This document shows positions 50,745-58,895 of a stretch of 64,000 nucleotides of DNA, one piece after another. Position 1 is the stretch's first letter, and each line of letters begins with the position of its first letter. The notes below the pieces were generated by a model. It was not told the DNA's origin and made no database searches. It saw only the letters and a list, made by a program, of their open reading frames with translations. Source of the stretch: Nocardia tenerifensis NBRC 101015 (GTDB taxonomy: Bacteria; Actinomycetota; Actinomycetes; Mycobacteriales; Mycobacteriaceae); the NCBI RefSeq assembly GCF_000308715.1, contig NZ_BAGH01000036.1, positions 1 through 64,000 of the forward strand, written 5' to 3'. Made by a program: the position numbers and the translations under genes.

Positions 50745-52994
50745 ATGCCTGGACCGCGGTTCCTGATCGGATTCGGTGAGCGTCTAACAGAGCCCGTCGT
50801 TCCTGCCTCCAGTGGGAGCTCCACTCCCGCCCCATATACCGTCGAGCAGGCGCGTCAGCGGATTGGCAGCATGATGGCCCGGACGAGTGACGCCGCTGAC
50901 GACCTACCCGACCTCGCATGCCCCGGTGATCTGACTGTCGCTGTCGCCACGCTGCACCCTGCCTATCTCTCTAAGAGCGGCCATCCGACGCAGCTGCTCG
51001 CGACAATGCAGATGACAGCTGTCGGAAGTAGGCCGTCGGTGGTTGTTCCATCTCAGCAGGCCCGGCGGCGCACAGATGAGGCGGGCGCCGAGTACATTGA
51101 GCGTTTCACTCCTACAGACCCTCGTGCCACCACTCAGTTGTTTCTATCCACTTCGCGGCGAAATCTGCGTGAGTTCGCCGAACATCTGACTTCGACTGAT
51201 CGACTCACTTCGAATGAATACGATATCGTCAAGTTGGAAGAGTTCCGCCTCAATACGCCCGCCGACCGGCGTCGGCTCTCAGCTGCCGAGGAGGGTGAGA
51301 CCGTCGCAGAGCTTGTTCTTCACCAGGACTCGGACCTCATCTTCAACGGGTTGATCGCCTATGCTCGCAGCCTCGATCTCGTCGTTGAGCTGGAGCGGCG
51401 CATTCAAAGCGGTGGTATGGCGTTTGTGCCAGTTAAAGGCACAAAGGAAGCGATTGGGGCTTTGGGAGGGTTCTCGTTCACCCGCGCGATCCGGTGGATG
51501 CCGAGAATGCGGGCGCAGCTGGACAGCGAGCCGCTCCGGGGGGTGTCCGCCCAAGCCTTCTCTCCAGTCCTACCTGACACCGAGCCGGTAAACAGTGACC
51601 TGCACGTAGCAGTGTTCGACGGTGGTATTCCGATAGGTTCGCCACTCGCGCGCTGGGTCGTCAACCACACATTCCCTGATAGTGGGCCACCGGATTCCGA
51701 GGATGTCGACCATGGCCATCAGGTGACGTCCGCCCTGCTGTTCGGTTCTATCGACAGTGCTCAGGCGGCACCAGTGCCCTATAGCTACGTCGACCACTAT
51801 CAGGTTCTCGACCAAGACAGCGAATCCGATCCACTTGAACTCTATACAGTAATCGAACGAATTCGATCCATCCTTGGGCAACGCAAGTACGAGTTCGTGA
51901 ACGTCAGCATTGGACCCGATCTGCCGATAGAAGACGATGAGATACATGCGTGGACGGCGTTCTGGGACGACCATTTGAGCGACGGAAACACATTGGCCAC
52001 CATCGCCACCGGTAACAACGGACACCTTGATCGGCCGTCAGGAAATGCTCGTATCCAGGTGCCCGCAGATAGCGTTAATGCTGTCGGAGTCGGTGCCTGC
52101 GACCGCACCGGGACGAAATGGAACCGAGCAAACTATTCTGCGATCGGCCCAGGCCGCTCACCAGGCGTAGTCAAGCCGGACGTACTGGCTTTCGGCGGTT
52201 CTGAAACGGAGCCATTCATCGTGGTCGATTCCGCCGGGATCGCCGAACCGCTTAAAGGTACAAGCTTTGCCGCACCAGCCGCGCTTCGAGCTGCGTTAGG
52301 CGCGCGGACGCTCTTCGGAGACAAATTGGGGCCATTGGATCTGAAAGCGTTGCTCGTCCACACGGCTGAAGGGCATGGCAGTTCTCCTGCAACGGACATC
52401 GGCCACGGCAGAATCGCTTCGCGACTCGCAGACATGGTGATCTGCGGAAATGGTGAAGCGCGAGTGCTCTATCAAGGCGTGCTCACTCCCGCGAAGTATC
52501 TTCGTGCCCAGATTCCATTGCCCTCCAATCTGCCTGCTGGCAGTGTTCAGATCAAAGCCACCTTGGTCTATGCGACTGCGGTCGATCCTGCAGATCCTGG
52601 TAACTACACTCGGAGCGGCCTCGACGTGACGTTTCGCCCCCACTCGGGAAGATATAAGAACGCCAACCAAATTCACGCCGATCCTGCACAATTTTTCCGA
52701 GGTGGCGGCTACGAGACCGAGGCTGTGCTGCGCCGTGACGCCCACAAGTGGGATACAGTCATGCACAATAAAGTCAGCAAACGTGTAACAAGCCTGCAAA
52801 ACCCGGTTTTCGATATCCACTACAACGCTAGGCAGTCTGGTCATGCAACCGGGACGGCACTGCCCATCCGGTACTCCATGGTGATTACAGTTACTCACAC
52901 GAAGGTCAGCGACCTTTACGAGCAGATTCTCGGCGCCTACGCAACGCAACTCGAGGCGTTGACTCCGGCGGTCAACATCTCATTGGATGTTTGA
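50745..52994 (+). CDS. ietS: Subtilisin-like (S8) serine protease, IetS-like
   Basis: 749 aa from ATG 50745, with GGGGGAGTGG upstream. No signal peptide, so probably cytoplasmic. Long N-terminal region (about 1-285) of unknown fold, then an S8 domain with Asp292 (AVFDGGIP), His323 (DHGHQVTS), oxyanion Asn in ATGNNGH, and nucleophile Ser507 (GTSFAAPAA). About 190 C-terminal residues form a beta-rich domain. In ietAS-type modules the protease is the effector held in check by the ATPase. Translationally linked to the ATPase gene. Confidence 0.87.
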   Translation: MPGPRFLIGFGERLTEPVVPASSGSSTPAPYTVEQARQRIGSMMARTSDAADDLPDLACPGDLTVAVATLHPAYLSKSGHPTQLLATMQMTAVGSRPSVVVPSQQARRRTDEAGAEYIERFTPTDPRATTQLFLSTSRRNLREFAEHLTSTDRLTSNEYDIVKLEEFRLNTPADRRRLSAAEEGETVAELVLHQDSDLIFNGLIAYARSLDLVVELERRIQSGGMAFVPVKGTKEAIGALGGFSFTRAIRWMPRMRAQLDSEPLRGVSAQAFSPVLPDTEPVNSDLHVAVFDGGIPIGSPLARWVVNHTFPDSGPPDSEDVDHGHQVTSALLFGSIDSAQAAPVPYSYVDHYQVLDQDSESDPLELYTVIERIRSILGQRKYEFVNVSIGPDLPIEDDEIHAWTAFWDDHLSDGNTLATIATGNNGHLDRPSGNARIQVPADSVNAVGVGACDRTGTKWNRANYSAIGPGRSPGVVKPDVLAFGGSETEPFIVVDSAGIAEPLKGTSFAAPAALRAALGARTLFGDKLGPLDLKALLVHTAEGHGSSPATDIGHGRIASRLADMVICGNGEARVLYQGVLTPAKYLRAQIPLPSNLPAGSVQIKATLVYATAVDPADPGNYTRSGLDVTFRPHSGRYKNANQIHADPAQFFRGGGYETEAVLRRDAHKWDTVMHNKVSKRVTSLQNPVFDIHYNARQSGHATGTALPIRYSMVITVTHTKVSDLYEQILGAYATQLEALTPAVNISLDV

Positions 52995-53131
52995 CGCAGC
53001 TGCTACGTGGTTCTGACGGCGGCCTAGCGAACATCGCAGTGGCGTAGTCGACTGGCAGCGAATACTTCTCGTTCCGATCTCGCGATATATGCAGCGCATC
53101 GTTGCGATGCTTACACCTAGGCGGTCATTGT

Positions 53132-54388
53132 ATGGCAGAATTCCCGACCTCCATCTTCGTCGACCCGATCGCCGCGCATCGACTGACCTGCCAGAGCGTG
53201 TATCGGCTACAGAACCTTGGTGCCCGCAAGTTTCCATGGCAGGAAGAGACTCTCACCGAGATTCTGCTTGGCCATCTAACGGGCGTGAACTACCGGATAG
53301 ATGCGCGTTGCCCGGAGTGCGAGCACGAGGGCTCTCATCGGTGCCGCATCTGGGACAGCGCCACGATGTCGGATTCCACAGGCGGCATCAGGCTTCTGAC
53401 CAGGCCTCAGGAGGGTGGTAATCAAGCTCTCGGGCGCCGGGGTGTCGGCGCTGACTTCGTCTATAGCTTGCAAGACGAGGCTGCGGAGTGTGAGATTCGG
53501 ATGCTTATACAGGCTAAGCGTGCACGCTGCGGTCAACCAATCAAAAGCGGCGCAGTTCCTGCACGTCAACGAGTCGACTTGCTCGAGGCGGCCGGGCATT
53601 ACGGCGGCGCCCCCTACTACCTGTTCTATGCCGAATCCCAATCAGCACATGACGGACAGAATACGCGATGTCGTGTACACAGGAGCCCTCCGGACACGTC
53701 GATGATCCTCGTGCCCGCACAGGTGCTGACTCATGTCTTCGACGTGGACAAGGCCACTGCGGTGTCGGCTACAGAGCTGTTCGAACAGGGGCGAACACTT
53801 ATGTGCATCGATGGGTGTGCCAAGACCGCCGCTTCGTTGAACGCTTTTGATCGTCTCTTGCGCTTCATTCGCGACGACAACCCGGATTATCAACCCGTCG
53901 ACGCGGGTCGTCCTCTCCCGGAGGCGCCCGCTGTACAGATCCTTACCAAGGCGTCCAAACCGCCTGCCAAAAAGATGGTTCGACGTGTCACGCGTGGCGG
54001 TAGCCGACGGGTCGAGCATGGTGAAATCCTGTGGGTGTACCTCGGCGAATGGATACCTGAGATCGGAAGCGAGCGCACCGGTCACGGCTGGTACCCGCAA
54101 ATTGATCCGAAATGTCTGAGCGACTCCGCTCGGATGTACTGGAAGCTGGATCTACATCGAGCGCAGACTGTGCGATATCTGGTCGCTTCGGCACAGGGGG
54201 AGATCCGCGCGTTGTACCGGGTGAAACCGGATTCACTTGTTGTGCATCATAATTATAATCATAAGGTATCTTTCGAACTTGAGGCCCTGGACCCTGACAA
54301 CGGTATTTATAAGCAGGTCCGGCAGCGGACTGAAACATACTTAACGCAACGAAAACCTCGTGCGCGAAACGTTGTTGGCTATCCGTAG
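53132..54388 (+). CDS. Unrecognised protein with Mrr-like QxK nuclease motifs
   Basis: 418 aa from ATG 53132; GTG 53102 is an alternative. Possible PD-(D/E)XK set: Glu38/39 in WQEETLTEILL, Asp108 in GVGADFVYSL, and Gln127-Ala-Lys129 in IRMLIQAKR, the QxK version found in Mrr-type restriction enzymes; it also recalls DUF6615-type proteins. A Cys/His group lies between (CPECEHEGSHRC, 60-71). The C-terminal 200 residues show no known fold. Same strand as ietAS, 137 bp downstream, low GC like it; likely the third gene of the island. Confidence 0.72.
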   Translation: MAEFPTSIFVDPIAAHRLTCQSVYRLQNLGARKFPWQEETLTEILLGHLTGVNYRIDARCPECEHEGSHRCRIWDSATMSDSTGGIRLLTRPQEGGNQALGRRGVGADFVYSLQDEAAECEIRMLIQAKRARCGQPIKSGAVPARQRVDLLEAAGHYGGAPYYLFYAESQSAHDGQNTRCRVHRSPPDTSMILVPAQVLTHVFDVDKATAVSATELFEQGRTLMCIDGCAKTAASLNAFDRLLRFIRDDNPDYQPVDAGRPLPEAPAVQILTKASKPPAKKMVRRVTRGGSRRVEHGEILWVYLGEWIPEIGSERTGHGWYPQIDPKCLSDSARMYWKLDLHRAQTVRYLVASAQGEIRALYRVKPDSLVVHHNYNHKVSFELEALDPDNGIYKQVRQRTETYLTQRKPRARNVVGYP

Positions 54389-54886
54389 GGCGAAACGGGT
54401 GTGTTTATCGCTGTAGGAAGTTTCCGGGTGGAGGTCGGGTGGAGGTGCGGCCTGGTAGGTGTAGTCGGGTGCGAAACTGCGAAAATTCGTTGCCCTCGTT
54501 AAAAGTGGTGACACCGGACTGGTCCGGGTAGTGACGTCGGAGCGCACGTGTGGCACGTGGCTCTGACAAGGCAGGATGAGCACCCCTAAAAGTCTCCGGT
54601 CTGTGCTCGGCGGCACGCTGCTGCCGATTTCGTGATCAGCACAGTGTTCGGACGGTTTGACCTAGTAAGCGAAGGTCGTCTGTTCAACCTCGACAGGGGA
54701 TCTGCTAGTTGTCGGCACCATGCATCGAGGCCGTGACGAACACCTTTCGCTGGCCCGTCGCGTTGCCCCACCGCCCTGTGCAGTCCACCGGCTCCTCTGG
54801 TCTCGGCCGCCTAGCGCGAACTCGCCTTCACCTGGAACAGTAGCGACCATGAATTACTCGCCGCCCCCATTGCAGCGAGCCGTCCG
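54389..54886. other. 498-bp spacer holding the third attachment site
   Basis: No gene. Contains the arm sequence (54576-54660), the decayed tRNA-Thr fragment (54661-54704) and then chromosomal sequence leading to the WXG-type genes. Confidence 0.5.
54661..54704 (+). repeat. Decayed third copy of the tRNA-Thr attachment site
   Basis: CCTAGTAAGCGAAGGTCGTC and what follows match attR with several substitutions and one deleted A; the anticodon is altered, so no tRNA function. The 85 bases before it share CGGCACGCTGCT (54611-54622) and TGATCAGCACAG (54633-54644) with the attR arm, at similar spacing. Confidence 0.8.
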
Positions 54887-55210
54887 GTGACCGGCACGCC
54901 CGCAGCATATCCCACCTTCGCTTTGGTCCCCGACTCGGTGACCGACGCGGGTCGCTATGTGCAGCAGACAGCGCAAGCCCTGATAGATGGCCTGCGCCGC
55001 GGCTCGGTTGAGGTCGATGGTCTCATGTCGAGCCGGCACGGCACCGCGGCCACCGCCTATGCCGGCGCGTGGGACGAAACCCATCGTGCGGCGCTCGCGG
55101 TGTTCGAAGCGCTCGCCGACATGGCCGATCTCCTCGGCGTCGTGGTCGATCGCAATCAAGCCACCGATACGACCACAGCGACGACCGTCAGCTCGCTCGA
55201 CCTTCCCTGA
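54887..55210 (+). CDS. ESX-associated EspC/WXG100-like protein
   Basis: 107 aa from GTG 54887. Two-helix layout with YAGAWDETHRAALAVFEALA in the middle and a Thr-rich end; resembles EspC-like type VII secretion-associated proteins in Nocardia and mycobacteria. It stands 21 bases before a WXG100 gene and starts a small operon. Likely partner of the toxin-like protein downstream. Confidence 0.72.
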   Translation: MTGTPAAYPTFALVPDSVTDAGRYVQQTAQALIDGLRRGSVEVDGLMSSRHGTAATAYAGAWDETHRAALAVFEALADMADLLGVVVDRNQATDTTTATTVSSLDLP

Positions 55211-55231
55211 AAGCACTGGGGGACAACAGGG

Positions 55232-55534
55232 ATGACTGATCAATACCGTGTCGACCTGGCACACCTGGACACCGTCACGGCTCAGCTCGAAAGTCTGAAC
55301 GGGTTTGTCGAGGAGTTGCTACGTGAGTTGGAAGAACGCATCGCGGTCGTGCAGCGCGACTGGTCCGGCGCGGCGGCCGATGCGCACGCCGCCACTCACG
55401 CTCAATGGATCACGGCCGCGGCGATGATCCACGGCGAACTGGCGAAGGTGAAAACAGCAGCGGCCGCGGCGCTTTCGTCCTACGACGCAGGCACCGCCGC
55501 GAATCTTTCGATGCTCGGCCGGAGCGGGCAGTGA
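55232..55534 (+). CDS. WXG100-family (Esx-like) protein
   Basis: 100 aa. Helix-WXG-helix hairpin with the motif DWSGAAADAH at about residues 45-54. Type VII secretion substrate fold. ATG 55232 has CTGGGGGAC upstream. Stop overlaps the next start (GTGA). Confidence 0.85.
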   Translation: MTDQYRVDLAHLDTVTAQLESLNGFVEELLRELEERIAVVQRDWSGAAADAHAATHAQWITAAAMIHGELAKVKTAAAAALSSYDAGTAANLSMLGRSGQ

Positions 55535-56361
55535 CCGGCACGGTTCTCGACGTCGACACCAACGTCTACTACGACACCGCGGCCAAGCTTGCGGCTGGTG
55601 CGCAGGCCTGGTGGGCCGATGTCGACGCGCGCTGGCCCGAGCTGGCGAAAGCCAACCACATGGCGGGCAGCTACACCGACGCCATCGAATGGGCCAAAAC
55701 CTACGACCGGCGCGCCGCCGAGATCCTCAAAATGGTGGAGAAGGTAGCGACCGCCGCGCACACCTACGCGATCGTGCTCAACGAGATGGGCTATCAGCGG
55801 GCCCTGAGCGAGCACGCCGCCACCATCGACGCCGGGCCCGCTCCGGTGAAACCACCGAACCCCATGTACCCGGTATTGGTGTGCCGGGTGCCGCTGCCCT
55901 CGGCCGGCGGCCCCGGCCAAGGTTTGGTGGACGAAGGACTCGGCCTGGTCGAGAAGATCGGCCTCACCGTTCCCGACGGCAATGCGACGATGATCAGCAA
56001 TGCCGGCCTGGCCTGGGACGCGGCGAAGAACTCCGCGGGCGCGGCCGGATTCCCCGCGATTCTCGAGGCCGCCGCCGTCGCGTTCCAAGACGTGATCGCC
56101 CCCGAGGCCGAGTACATCGACGAGGATCTGCGCGCGCTGAGAGCTGGGAAATGCAAGGGAGGGCATAATGCCGAGAGAAGTAGGCGGGAAGATTTTTTAT
56201 ACCCGCGAAGAGGCCGAAGCGGCCGGAATGAAAATGCCGACCCCGGAGGAGGTCGCTCGCAACAGGGCGATTCTGGCCCAATTCGACGCCGACATTCGCG
56301 CGGCCGCACCGCCCCCGGAGGGGGTCATGCCAGCGGGGTTCGGCGGACGATTCTCCGATGA
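55531..56361 (+). CDS. WXG-domain toxin-like protein, C-terminus possibly frameshifted
   Basis: 276 aa from GTG 55531, overlapping the WXG100 stop. N-terminal helical domain (LAAGAQAWWADVDARW ... EWAKTYDRRAAEILKMVE), Pro-rich centre (APVKPPNPMYPVLVCRVPLP), then LGLVEKIGLTVPDGNATM. After about residue 204 (YIDEDLRAL) the sequence becomes Arg-rich and overlaps the next gene by 194 bases. One base more at the CGCGCGC run (56131-56137) would instead give ESWEMQGRA and a stop that overlaps the next ATG (TAATG), so a frameshift is likely. No toxin domain recognised. Confidence 0.65.
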   Translation: MTGTVLDVDTNVYYDTAAKLAAGAQAWWADVDARWPELAKANHMAGSYTDAIEWAKTYDRRAAEILKMVEKVATAAHTYAIVLNEMGYQRALSEHAATIDAGPAPVKPPNPMYPVLVCRVPLPSAGGPGQGLVDEGLGLVEKIGLTVPDGNATMISNAGLAWDAAKNSAGAAGFPAILEAAAVAFQDVIAPEAEYIDEDLRALRAGKCKGGHNAERSRREDFLYPRRGRSGRNENADPGGGRSQQGDSGPIRRRHSRGRTAPGGGHASGVRRTILR

Positions 56362-56464
56362 CCTGGACGGTACCGAGTGGGAGGGCTGGACCTACCGCAA
56401 GGGGCAATGGTTCGACCAGCACGGGAATCTGGTGGAGGACGGGAAGGGGGCGGCCGACGCGTGA
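56168..56464 (+). CDS. Small acidic protein, family member A (immunity-like)
   Basis: 98 aa from ATG 56168. FYTREEAEAAGMKMPTPEEV and AILAQFDADI align with STREEDGLPPLTEEEI and TVAEFNARR of the two smaller proteins downstream, and GGRFSDDLDG with SSRFGDDDFN. Ends in EWEGWTYRKGQWFDQHGNLV. Position behind a WXG toxin-like gene suggests an immunity protein; not proven. Confidence 0.72.
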   Translation: MPREVGGKIFYTREEAEAAGMKMPTPEEVARNRAILAQFDADIRAAAPPPEGVMPAGFGGRFSDDLDGTEWEGWTYRKGQWFDQHGNLVEDGKGAADA

Positions 56465-56562
56465 CCATCACCGAGGAGCTATGCCCCGAAGCCGGCGGCG
56501 ACGCACCGTACGTTGTGGCCCTTGACAGCGTCGCGCTCGGCTCGACCGCGTCGGGTGGGTAA
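56461..56562 (+). CDS. 33-aa leader peptide-like ORF, copy 1
   Basis: GTG 56461 overlaps the previous stop; 33 codons ending DSVALGSTASGG with a TAA that overlaps the ATG of the next gene. The same small frame precedes the second copy of the unit. Conserved coupling suggests it is translated. Confidence 0.55.
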   Translation: MTITEELCPEAGGDAPYVVALDSVALGSTASGG

Positions 56563-56813
56563 TGGCCGAGTACTACAAAGGAAGACGCATCTCGACTCGC
56601 GAAGAAGATGGTTTACCGCCGCTGACTGAGGAAGAGATCGCGGAAACGTTGGCAACGGTTGCCGAATTCAATGCGCGCCGGAATGCGGTCCCGCCCGAGA
56701 AGCGCATTCACCTGTCCAGCCGATTCGGTGACGACGACTTCAACGACGAGGATGTGCCGCGTAACCCGGACGGCTCACGTAAGGATCGCAACCCGACCCA
56801 GGAGGGTGACTAG
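56562..56813 (+). CDS. Small acidic protein, family member B
   Basis: 83 aa, ATG in TAATG with the previous frame. Starts MAEYYKGRRISTREEDG, has PPEKRIHLSSRFGDDDF and ends VPRNPDGSRKDRNP. Nearly the same as the protein at 56952. No known family. Confidence 0.74.
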   Translation: MAEYYKGRRISTREEDGLPPLTEEEIAETLATVAEFNARRNAVPPEKRIHLSSRFGDDDFNDEDVPRNPDGSRKDRNPTQEGD

Positions 56814-56850
56814 TAACGGTGTGCACGCAGAAACGGCGAGGAGTCCCCGC

Positions 56851-56952
56851 GTGACCACCACCGACGAGCTACGCGAGGCCGAGAAGACCGACGCGCCGTA
56901 CGTTGTCGCCCTTGACAGCGTCGCGCTCGGCTCGACCGCGTCGGGTGGGTAA
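56851..56952 (+). CDS. 33-aa leader peptide-like ORF, copy 2
   Basis: Second copy of the small frame; GTG 56851, 33 codons, last 17 residues (YVVALDSVALGSTASGG) identical to copy 1. TAATG overlap with the following gene. Confidence 0.55.
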   Translation: MTTTDELREAEKTDAPYVVALDSVALGSTASGG

Positions 56953-57191
56953 TGGCCGAGTACTACAAGGGGCGGCGGGTTTCGACACCTGAGGAAGAGG
57001 GTTTTGCGCCGCTCAGTCAAGAGGAGAAGGACGCTGTCGACGCGATGTTCGATGAGTTCAATGCGAAGCGTGCCGCGGGTCCGCCGGAGAAACGACTGCA
57101 TCTGTCGAGTCGATTCGGGGACGACGATTTCAACAATGACGATGTGCCGCGGAATCCGGATGGCTCACGCAAGGATCGCAACCCGTCCTAA
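56952..57191 (+). CDS. Small acidic protein, family member C
   Basis: 79 aa, ATG overlapping the previous stop. MAEYYKGRRVSTPEEEG, PPEKRLHLSSRFGDDDFN and VPRNPDGSRKDRNP match member B closely; it lacks B's last few residues. Product of a tandem duplication of the unit 56461-56813. Confidence 0.74.
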   Translation: MAEYYKGRRVSTPEEEGFAPLSQEEKDAVDAMFDEFNAKRAAGPPEKRLHLSSRFGDDDFNNDDVPRNPDGSRKDRNPS

Positions 57192-57259
57192 GAGAACGGT
57201 ATGCACGCGGGGACGCAGGACGTTGCTCTGCGCGTCCCCGCGTGACCACCCTTGACGGC

Positions 57260-57685
57260 TCAGTCCGGGACGTTGGCTCCGTGGCCGAGGTCGCGGAGGG
57301 CCTGCTTGATTTTGGCTTGGGCCTCGTCCAACGACTCGGCACTCGGGTTGGGGTCGGCGCCGGAGATGTCGAAGTCGCCCATGGTGAAGGCGGGGAAGAC
57401 GTGGACGTGCAGGTGGGGGACTTCTAGGCCGGCGATGAGGAGGCCGGCGCGGGGAGCGTCCCAAGCCGCGCGCACTGCTCGGCCGATCTTCTGGGCGGTG
57501 CCGGTGAGGCGGGCGAAGGTGTCGGGGTCGACGTCCTGCCACTGATCGATCTCCTTGCGGGGCACGACGAGGGTGTGCCCGGGGGTGACCGGTGCGATGG
57601 TGAGGAAACCGACGAATTCGTCGTCCTCCCAAACGAATCGACCTGGGATCTCACCGGCGATGATCTTGCTGAAGACGGAAGCCAT
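57260..57685 (-). CDS. HIT-family nucleotide hydrolase/transferase
   Basis: 141 aa from ATG 57685 ([15 protein letters not shown]); an upstream extension of the frame is not needed. Histidine triad at [10 protein letters not shown] (about residues 97-106). HIT proteins hydrolyse AMP-type nucleotides or dinucleoside polyphosphates. Divergent from the alpha/beta hydrolase gene. Confidence 0.92.
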   Translation of the reverse strand: MASVFSKIIAGEIPGRFVWEDDEFVGFLTIAPVTPGHTLVVPRKEIDQWQDVDPDTFARLTGTAQKIGRAVRAAWDAPRAGLLIAGLEVPHLHVHVFPAFTMGDFDISGADPNPSAESLDEAQAKIKQALRDLGHGANVPD

Positions 57686-57762
57686 GTTTCGCAGGCTACG
57701 CGCCGAGGGCTCCGGCGGCCGGTCGGTGTCGATGCTCGGCGAGGTGTTGCGGGAACCCGAAA

Positions 57763-57802
57763 CTGTGTCTATCGTACGCATATTAGTTTCCAGCAGACAC
57801 AA
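57763..57802. promoter_or_regulatory. Candidate operator in the HIT/hydrolase promoter region
   Basis: Inverted TGTGTCT (57764-57770) and AGACACA (57795-57801) flank a 24-base centre containing CGTACG, 14 bases before the hydrolase start. Could bind a TetR-type repressor; suggestive only. Confidence 0.35.
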
Positions 57803-57815
57803 TTAGGATCTCAGC

Positions 57816-58874
57816 ATGATCGCGCTCGCCCTCGCCACCGCCGTCTCCGCCGCACCGGCGGCTTTGTTCGGGCATCGCCAACTACGGCGCCGCAAAGCCG
57901 CGGCCGAACTGCGGATCGACACCCCGAACGGCATCGACGAGTCCGGCTTCGTGCGAATCGGCGGCATCGAGCAGTGGATCGAGATCCGCGGCGAGGACAC
58001 GGCCAACCCGGTCCTGCTCGACCTGCACGGCGGCCCGGGCGCGACGAACACCTATTTCGCGCATCGAACCAGGGCGTGGGAGCGTCACTTCACCGTCGTG
58101 CGCTGGGATATGCGCGGCGCGGGAAAGACTTTCGGCCGCGGCGAGCAGGGCACGGTCTGCTTCGATCAGTTGCTCGCCGACGCGGTGGAGGTCACCGGCT
58201 ATGTGCGGGAGCGGCTGCGCACGAATGAGGTGATCCTCCTGGGCAACTCGTTCGGCTCGGTCTTCGGCCTGCGCCTGGCGCGCGAGCACCCCGAGCTGTA
58301 CTCGGCCTATGTGGGCACCGACCAGAACGTCTGCGGCGGTGAGCCCGACGACATCGCGTTCCATGAGACGGTGCGCAGGCTGCGTTCGAGCGGCAAGGGC
58401 TCCGCCGCGGCGAAACTCGAGCGGATGGGCGCGGATCCGACAACCTGGACGGCCGCGGACTGGGGACTGAACGCCAAGCTGACGGCGAGTGCCGATCCGT
58501 TCGTCGCCACCATGTTCAAGAAATTGATCTTGCCCGCGATGTGGTTCTCCCCGCGGCACCGGCTGCGTGATCTGAAGGCGGGCGCGGACGGCATGAAGTT
58601 CTCCGAGCGCGTCGGGGTCGAGTCCGTGCATTTCGACGCGTGGCGTGACGGAACACGATTCGACTTGCCGTTCTTCATCTTTCAAGGCGAGCACGACAGC
58701 CTGACGCCCGCCCCGCGCGCCCGTCGCTACTTCGACGACGTCCAGGCGCCGCACAAGGAGTTCGCGCTGATCACCGACGCGACGCATTTCGCGTCGTTCT
58801 GGCAGCCGGAGCAGTTCCTCGAGCTGCTGCTCACCAAGGTGCGCCCGGTGGTCGTCGCGGCGCGGAAGGGGTAA
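57816..58874 (+). CDS. Alpha/beta hydrolase, proline iminopeptidase-like
   Basis: 352 aa from ATG 57816. HGGPG oxyanion motif (LLDLHGGPGATNT, about 69-79), DMRGAGKTFG, nucleophile in LLGNSFGSVFG (Ser near 145), acid in FQGEHDSLTP and His in TDATHFASFW. The HGGPG motif is typical of proline iminopeptidases and related hydrolases; substrate unknown. The hydrophobic N-terminus (IALALATAVSAAPAALFG) may be a signal anchor. Confidence 0.88.
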   Translation: MIALALATAVSAAPAALFGHRQLRRRKAAAELRIDTPNGIDESGFVRIGGIEQWIEIRGEDTANPVLLDLHGGPGATNTYFAHRTRAWERHFTVVRWDMRGAGKTFGRGEQGTVCFDQLLADAVEVTGYVRERLRTNEVILLGNSFGSVFGLRLAREHPELYSAYVGTDQNVCGGEPDDIAFHETVRRLRSSGKGSAAAKLERMGADPTTWTAADWGLNAKLTASADPFVATMFKKLILPAMWFSPRHRLRDLKAGADGMKFSERVGVESVHFDAWRDGTRFDLPFFIFQGEHDSLTPAPRARRYFDDVQAPHKEFALITDATHFASFWQPEQFLELLLTKVRPVVVAARKG

Positions 58875-58895
58875 GCGACGCAGGCGCTTTCGCGG

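Larger units (their letters stand above)
48846..54704 (+). mobile_element. Fossil island with defence-like genes between attR and a third att site
   Basis: 5.9 kb of visibly lower GC than the flanking chromosome, bounded on the right by a decayed copy of the tRNA-Thr attachment sequence with its own arm. No integrase remains. Contains the AAA ATPase, subtilase and Mrr-like nuclease genes. Best read as the remains of an earlier, related integration into the same tRNA gene. Confidence 0.7.

Noticed and set aside
50745..52994. Subtilase as an ESX mycosin (MycP)
   Set aside because: No signal peptide or C-terminal membrane helix, and it is paired with an AAA ATPase of a different type than EccA; the WXG genes lie beyond the third att site.
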